DNA of 64,000 bases from CAZGAQ01 sp964523405 (lineage in GTDB: Bacteria; Planctomycetota; Phycisphaerae; UBA1845; Fen-1342), in the NCBI GenBank assembly GCA_964523405.1, contig CAZGAQ010000003.1:186001-250000 (forward strand), written 5' to 3'. Below the pieces are notes generated by a model. That model saw nothing but the letters and a program-made list of their open reading frames with translations, was not told the DNA's origin and made no database searches. Below, piece after piece: positions 59,648 through 64,000 of the stretch (position 1 is its first letter; the number at the start of each line of letters is the position of its first letter). The translations under genes and the position numbers were made by a program.

Positions 59648-60661
59648 TTACCGCCCCGCGCCGCCCAGCCACCGATCGAACCACGCCAACGTGGCCGTCT
59701 CCGTCGCTGGGGCCCGCATGATCGTCTCGTGGTCCTCGCCCGGCAGGATGAGCAGTTCCGTCCGGGCGGGGGCGGCCGCGTGCAGGTTTCGCCCGTGCTG
59801 CGGTCCGATCTTCGGGTCATCGTCACCGTAGATCAGCAGGGTCCGCGCCGCGGTGCGGGGCAATTCACGGACGGGGCTGGCGTCGTCCGGATTGAAGTCC
59901 GCGAGACGACCGGCCCGGTCCACGACCTCCTGCATCCACACGCTTGGCAGCAGCCGCCCTACGACGGTGTAGCGACGAATGTACTGCGGCACGATCGCCC
60001 GCATCGATTCGAAGGCCGCGACCGCGACGACCGCATCCACGCGCTCGTCACGGGCGGCCAGCAGCAGCGCCGTGCCGCCGCCAAACGAAGGGCCGTATAC
60101 GCCCAGGGGGCGGGCGAGCAGCCTCCGTGTCTCCAGGTCATCCAGCACCTGCGCGAGGTCCCGCGATTCGCGATCCCCGAAGGTCAGGTACTGGCCGGTC
60201 GAGAGCCCTTGCCCGCGCTGGTCGACCAGGACGGCACGGAAACCGCGCGTGGCGAGGCTGCGGCCCAGACCGAGCACAGACTGCTTGCGGTCGTGAATGC
60301 CATGCAGCAGGACGACTGTGCCGCGCGGTTGGGATGCGTGATCACGGCGGGGCGACGGGTCGAGAATCCACACGGACAGCTCGTCGGCGGGCGGTCCGAC
60401 CGGAATCCGCAGGGCGTGGTCGATCGTTCCCGCCGCCACCTGCGCCGCAAAGTCCGTCTCCGGCGACACGGCGCGACCCTGGTTGTCCGCCCACACCACG
60501 GCCGGCGCGAGCCACCGCGGCCCGTAGAAATAGCCCAACAGCATGCCCGCGATGAGGAGCGCCCCCAGGACGAGCAACCGGCGCGGCCAGCGGCGCGGTC
60601 GTTTCACGACCACCGGCGGCGCGAGTGTGCGACCCTGCGAAGTCACGAGCGTAGCGTGCAT
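59648..60661 (-). CDS. Membrane-anchored alpha/beta hydrolase
   Basis: The 337-residue protein starts at ATG 60661 and has an N-terminal membrane anchor (RLLVLGALLIAGMLLGYFYG). The alpha/beta hydrolase core follows: VVLLHGIHDRKQSVLGLGRS with the oxyanion segment HGI, nucleophile elbow GPSFGGG, a catalytic-acid segment IYGDDDPKIGP and a C-terminal histidine LPGEDHETIM. It resembles BAAT/X-Pro-peptidase-like hydrolases of unknown substrate. It lies 64 nt after the solute-binding-protein gene and 58 nt before the metallo-beta-lactamase-fold gene. Confidence 0.85.
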   Translation of the reverse strand: MHATLVTSQGRTLAPPVVVKRPRRWPRRLLVLGALLIAGMLLGYFYGPRWLAPAVVWADNQGRAVSPETDFAAQVAAGTIDHALRIPVGPPADELSVWILDPSPRRDHASQPRGTVVLLHGIHDRKQSVLGLGRSLATRGFRAVLVDQRGQGLSTGQYLTFGDRESRDLAQVLDDLETRRLLARPLGVYGPSFGGGTALLLAARDERVDAVVAVAAFESMRAIVPQYIRRYTVVGRLLPSVWMQEVVDRAGRLADFNPDDASPVRELPRTAARTLLIYGDDDPKIGPQHGRNLHAAAPARTELLILPGEDHETIMRAPATETATLAWFDRWLGGAGR

Positions 60662-60725
60662 CCTGGCACCACCCGGGTCGCAATGTCCGCGCGTCCCGGT
60701 CGTGGAGTTCGCGCGCCGCAAGCGG

Positions 60726-62045
60726 TTATTTGGCCAGTTCGCGCACGCGGGCGTACTTGGCCTGGGCCCATTGTGTCCACTGGCGGGTCAGCTTCTTCGT
60801 CTCGCGCTCGCCCGCCTCCAGCTTCTGCGCCAGTTCGGGCAGCGCGGACTCGGCAAAGGGCAGTTGGTTCCACTCCGCCAGCGCTTCCGGCTTCATGCCG
60901 CCGTCGGCCAGCGCCTTCCAGGCCATCCGCGCGTCCTCGTGCGGGTCGACCAGCGCCGCGCCAATCAACTCCGCGAGCAGTTGGTTCCGCTGGCGGTACA
61001 GGCGCTCGTCGAGCTTGCGGAACGTGCCGGCCTCGGCCTGCTTGTACGGGTCCTTGATGCTGCCCGCTCCGGACGCCAACGCGCACACGTCCGGCCGCAC
61101 CGGCAGGCGGCGCAAGGCGTGCTCGGCCGGGCCGCCGGCTGCACCAACCGGCAGTACCCAGAGTCGCTGCCCTTCCGGGCTGAGCACGAAGGCGATGAAC
61201 TTCTCCGCCAACTCGCGATGCGGGGCCCTGCGCAGCAGCGCGATGGGGTCCGGCGCGATGGCCGAACCGCCGGCGGGATTGACGTATATCAGCACGTCCG
61301 CACCAGCCTCCGCGACACGTCCGTGCGCATAGAAGTCAATGCACGGACCGACGAGTGCGTTGCCGCCGGCAACCTCACCGGGGATCGCGCTGGCCGAATC
61401 GGTGATCAAGCGGGCGTTGGCGAAGATCTGCATGAGCAACGGCCAGCCCCGCTCCCAACCGTACTGCTGCAGGATCAATTCATAGCTGACGCGCACGCTG
61501 GAGGACGGCCGCGGGTCGGCCAAGACCACCCACGAATACAGGCGCGGGTCGCCGAGGTCCTTCCACTCTGCGATGTCGGGCAGCTTCTGGTTCGTCAGGC
61601 CGCGGCGATTCACCAGTACCCCGAAGGACGACAGGGCCGCACCGTACCACCGGCCGTTAGGGTCGTAGGTGGGCACGCCGGCGATCGTGGGCGGAATGCC
61701 CGCCAAAGCCGCGTCCGGCAGGCGCGGTTTATCGAGATAGCCTTTGGATGCAGCCAATTCGTGGTCGGGTACGCCGCCCCCGAAGAGCAGATCAAGTTCG
61801 AAGGAGCCGCCGGGCGTGGCCCGCTGCTGGGCATCAAGTTGCTGCAGAATCTGGCCGGTGCCCTTGGTGATCCAGCGAATGCGCACGGGCCGGCCGACCG
61901 CCTTGATGAAGCCGCGCTCGAATTCCGCCTGCGTGTCGCTGTTGTGCGGTGTGATAATCTCCAGATCGAATTCGGCGCCGTGGGTGGTCGCGGGAAGGGC
62001 CGTACTCAGACTGAAGAACACCGTGAAGAACACGAGCTTCCGCAT
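60726..62045 (-). CDS. ABC substrate-binding protein, iron(III)/polyamine-like type
   Basis: The 439-residue protein has a signal peptide (KLVFFTVFFSLSTALPATTH) and the fold of FbpA/PotD-type solute-binding proteins. Family-like stretches are EIITPHNSDTQAEFERGFIK, KGTGQILQQLDAQQRATPGG, NRRGLTNQKLPDIAEWKDLG and SYELILQQYGWERGWPLLMQ. Such proteins bind iron(III), spermidine, phosphonate or sulfate, and the substrate is uncertain here. ATG 62045 has GAGGTGTCCAG upstream. No permease or ATPase for it is adjacent, so it may use a distant transporter. The gene leads the minus-strand run 56540-62045. Confidence 0.85.
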   Translation of the reverse strand: MRKLVFFTVFFSLSTALPATTHGAEFDLEIITPHNSDTQAEFERGFIKAVGRPVRIRWITKGTGQILQQLDAQQRATPGGSFELDLLFGGGVPDHELAASKGYLDKPRLPDAALAGIPPTIAGVPTYDPNGRWYGAALSSFGVLVNRRGLTNQKLPDIAEWKDLGDPRLYSWVVLADPRPSSSVRVSYELILQQYGWERGWPLLMQIFANARLITDSASAIPGEVAGGNALVGPCIDFYAHGRVAEAGADVLIYVNPAGGSAIAPDPIALLRRAPHRELAEKFIAFVLSPEGQRLWVLPVGAAGGPAEHALRRLPVRPDVCALASGAGSIKDPYKQAEAGTFRKLDERLYRQRNQLLAELIGAALVDPHEDARMAWKALADGGMKPEALAEWNQLPFAESALPELAQKLEAGERETKKLTRQWTQWAQAKYARVRELAK

Positions 62046-62196
62046 CTGGACACCTCAGCGCCGGGCGCGTCGGCCGCTCTCTTGCCGACCCGCGCCATTG
62101 CAGCTATAAGGGGACCTTCAATCCGCCGCGCGGCCCACGGGCGACCGGCCCGGCCGCGGCCCATCGCGGCATCGTCCCTAAGCGTAGCGAAGGCGC

Positions 62197-63444
62197 ATGT
62201 ACGAGTTCAAGTGGCACGTACCCGGTCCCCCGTCAGCGGAAGTCACGCTGCGCCTGCACAACGGCAGCGGCTGGCTGGCGCGCAAGACGCTGACGTGCGA
62301 CGGTCGCGTGGTTTTTGAGCGCGGCCACTTCACGGGTGCGGAGACACGTTTCGCCGCGCGGCCGGACGGTGCGGAACTGCATCTGCGCATGGTGCCGATC
62401 GCCCATTCTACGGACTGGCGTCCGGCGTTGTTCGCGGGGGACATGGAAATTCCGGAGACGACGCGGTCGGCGCCACCGCGCATTGTGCCGCCACCCAAGA
62501 CGCTGGCCATCCCCGTCGGGCTGACGTATCTGCTGATGGCGATCGTGACAGCCATGTTGCCGCAGACGAGCGCCATTCTGGACGCCGCCTACCTGCAGTA
62601 CGACGACCGCAAGGCCGTGCTGCGCGTGCTGGACCCCAATGAGGGCGATCAGGCCCTGGCCGTCGACACGGCGGACATCGCGCCCGCGAAGATCGGCCAG
62701 CAATACATGGCCACGCTCCGTGCGATGGGGGGCACACCGCCCTATCGCTGGGCGCAGGCGACCAGCGGGTGGCCGCGCGGCTGGCATCTGGACCCGGCGA
62801 CGGGGCTGCTGGCGGGTACCCCCAATGACGCACACGACCTGATGTTCCGCGTCACGGTAACAGACGACGCGCAGACCAAGGTGGAGTGGCCGGTCGCCCT
62901 CGTGGTAGAGCCGGCCGCGGCGCTAACGAGCACCGCTCCGGCGATTACGACGCAGACCCTGCCCCCGGCAACGCTCGGTCACGTTTACGAGGCGGCGCTG
63001 GCACACTCTGGTGGCCAGCCGCCGTTGGCCTGGAAGACGCTCGGCAAGCGCAAGCTGCCCGAGGGCGTGAAGATCAACGAGAACACCGGCGTGGTGCGCG
63101 GGACGCCAAAGAAGGCCGGGCTGTTCCCCGTGACGATTCGGGTGGAGGACAGCGCGTACAGCAGCGCCCGCGATATTCAGCACTGGATCGTGCCGTTCCT
63201 GACGACGGCGGTCTGCCTGCTGGGCTTCCTGGCCATGCGGCGCTGGAGCGTGTGGGCCTTCGGGGCGCTGATTGGCGTGCAGGCCGCGGCGCTGGCCCCC
63301 GGCGCGCTGGCGGCGACGACAGCCGTCCTGGGGCAGCACGTCGCGGAGGGCATCGCCGCATTGCTGCCGGTCGCGCACACGGCGCTCGGGCTGCAGGCGC
63401 TGCTGTGGCTTGTGGGGCTGGCCCACGTCGGCAAGATGCGTTAA
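62197..63444 (+). CDS. Protein with putative Ig (He_PIG) domains and membrane segments
   Basis: The 415-residue protein has a beta-rich start (MYEFKWHVPGPPSAEVTLRL), a membrane segment (LAIPVGLTYLLMAIVTAMLP), and two He_PIG-type Ig domains. The first is IGQQYMATLRAMGGTPPYRW, then PRGWHLDPATGLLAGTPNDA; the second is LGHVYEAALAHSGGQPPLAW, then GVKINENTGVVRGTPKKAGL. Three C-terminal membrane helices follow (WIVPFLTTAVCLLGFLAM...). Such Ig domains mediate adhesion or binding at cell surfaces. The C-terminal membrane anchor with external Ig domains is uncommon. ATG 62197 has AAGG upstream. The MFS gene follows after 12 nt, perhaps co-transcribed. Confidence 0.75.
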   Translation: MYEFKWHVPGPPSAEVTLRLHNGSGWLARKTLTCDGRVVFERGHFTGAETRFAARPDGAELHLRMVPIAHSTDWRPALFAGDMEIPETTRSAPPRIVPPPKTLAIPVGLTYLLMAIVTAMLPQTSAILDAAYLQYDDRKAVLRVLDPNEGDQALAVDTADIAPAKIGQQYMATLRAMGGTPPYRWAQATSGWPRGWHLDPATGLLAGTPNDAHDLMFRVTVTDDAQTKVEWPVALVVEPAAALTSTAPAITTQTLPPATLGHVYEAALAHSGGQPPLAWKTLGKRKLPEGVKINENTGVVRGTPKKAGLFPVTIRVEDSAYSSARDIQHWIVPFLTTAVCLLGFLAMRRWSVWAFGALIGVQAAALAPGALAATTAVLGQHVAEGIAALLPVAHTALGLQALLWLVGLAHVGKMR

Positions 63445-63456
63445 CAGGGCAAACGG

Positions 63457-64000
63457 ATGGCTGCTCCCACTACGACACAACCGCCGCCGGCAACATCGCC
63501 CGCCCCCGCCGGCGTGCTCCCGGTCCACCCGCCCGGATTCCGTCTGCGGCGCGGCCAGAACTGGTTCATGCTCGGGCTCATGTACGCGGCCTACTACATG
63601 TGCCGCTACAACCTGCCGATCGCCGCCCCGCGCATGATGGACGAGTTTGGCTTCAGCAACCTGCAATATGGGGCCATCAAGAGCGCCCGCGACTGGTCCT
63701 ATGCGCTCGGCCAGTTTCTCAACGGCCTGCTCACCGACCGACTGGGTGGCAAGCAGGCGATGGCGATCGGCGGGCTGCTGACCATTTTGCTGAACATCGC
63801 TTTCGGCACGGCATCGTACGCGGGCGCCGGCAGCGTCCTGCTTCTGTTCATCATCATCCGCGGCAGCGATGGCTACGCGCAGGCCTTCGGCTCGCCGGGC
63901 TTCATCAAGGTCAACACGGCGTGGTTCCCCCGTTCGGAACGCGGCCGCTTCGCCGGCGTGTTCGGGCTGATGATTCAGTTCGGACAAATTACGATCAACG
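63457..64000 (+). CDS. MFS transporter, organophosphate:phosphate antiporter-like (GlpT/UhpT type), partial
   Basis: The 181 visible residues run off the right edge. After a Pro/Thr-rich cytoplasmic start the sequence has helix 1 (NWFMLGLMYAAYYMCRYNLP), DEFGFSNLQYGAIKSARDWS, YALGQFLNGLLTDRLGGKQA and IRGSDGYAQAFGSPGFIKVN. The YYMCRYNLP motif and GQFLNGLLTDRLGGK fit the GlpT/UhpT family of phosphate-ester antiporters. ATG 63457 follows the He_PIG gene by 12 nt. The substrate cannot be given from the fragment. Confidence 0.82.
   Translation, partial: MAAPTTTQPPPATSPAPAGVLPVHPPGFRLRRGQNWFMLGLMYAAYYMCRYNLPIAAPRMMDEFGFSNLQYGAIKSARDWSYALGQFLNGLLTDRLGGKQAMAIGGLLTILLNIAFGTASYAGAGSVLLLFIIIRGSDGYAQAFGSPGFIKVNTAWFPRSERGRFAGVFGLMIQFGQITIN

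Noticed and set aside
59288..62318. Two long plus-strand open frames (589 and 591 codons)
   Set aside because: They are shadows of the minus-strand hydrolase and substrate-binding-protein genes, rich in Arg/Gly/Gln.
1..64000. CRISPR array, tRNA, rRNA or complete prophage
   Set aside because: No regularly spaced direct repeats with spacers, no tRNA-like cloverleaf or rRNA stretch noticed, and no run of phage structural genes.

Overview
The window comes from a GC-rich bacterial chromosome that looks like a member of the Planctomycetota, probably class Phycisphaerae. This rests on the combination of a prepilin-type secreted protein with an H-X9-DG tail, a type I dockerin protein, PEP-CTERM-type anchors, a twin-arginine Gfo/Idh/MocA oxidoreductase, a Ser/Thr kinase with a long TPR region next to an ECF sigma factor, and several CGYDL-type zinc ribbons. 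No rRNA, tRNA, CRISPR array or complete prophage was seen.

Layout. (1) Bases 1-6974: one minus-strand, probably co-transcribed group led by a ROK regulator. It encodes a dockerin protein, a PEP-CTERM protein, two secreted TIM-barrel hydrolase-like proteins and a pseudopilin, and it runs off the left edge. A GH94-type sugar phosphorylase is divergent (7128-9833). With the MFS carriers at 14-17 kb this reads as a carbohydrate-utilisation region. (2) 9.9-23.8 kb: a double PQQ-type propeller protein, a YceI-like protein, two MFS carriers, a PEP-CTERM-like protein, a Gfo/Idh/MocA oxidoreductase and a seven-haem cytochrome c fused to a membrane b-type domain. (3) 23.8-28 kb: small proteins that look like acyl carrier proteins circularly permuted around a zinc ribbon. 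They are interrupted by an insertion-sequence remnant and a visibly AT-richer island (MarR regulator plus ferredoxin/SCP2 protein) flanked by 261-bp direct repeats. (4) 28-41 kb: mostly housekeeping genes: kbl, an SGNH hydrolase, a PhoB/PhoR-like pair, dnaG, rpoD, a GntR-ABC exporter operon and a NamZ/DUF1343 protein. (5) 41.7-50 kb: signalling genes (TPR kinase with ECF sigma factor, an HTH-receiver protein with an HDOD-histidine kinase) and mnmG. (6) 50-64 kb: a TamB/AsmA-like protein, a small metallopeptidase-like protein, MFS carriers, and a minus-strand run with two solute-binding proteins and one ABC ATPase but no permease, plus a metallo-beta-lactamase-fold protein and an alpha/beta hydrolase.

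Intergenic regions carry several families of short hairpin repeats, some present three or four times in the window. Starts were chosen by Shine-Dalgarno spacing, homology and signal-peptide position. They often differ from the longest open frame, because the high GC content produces long spurious frames on both strands.
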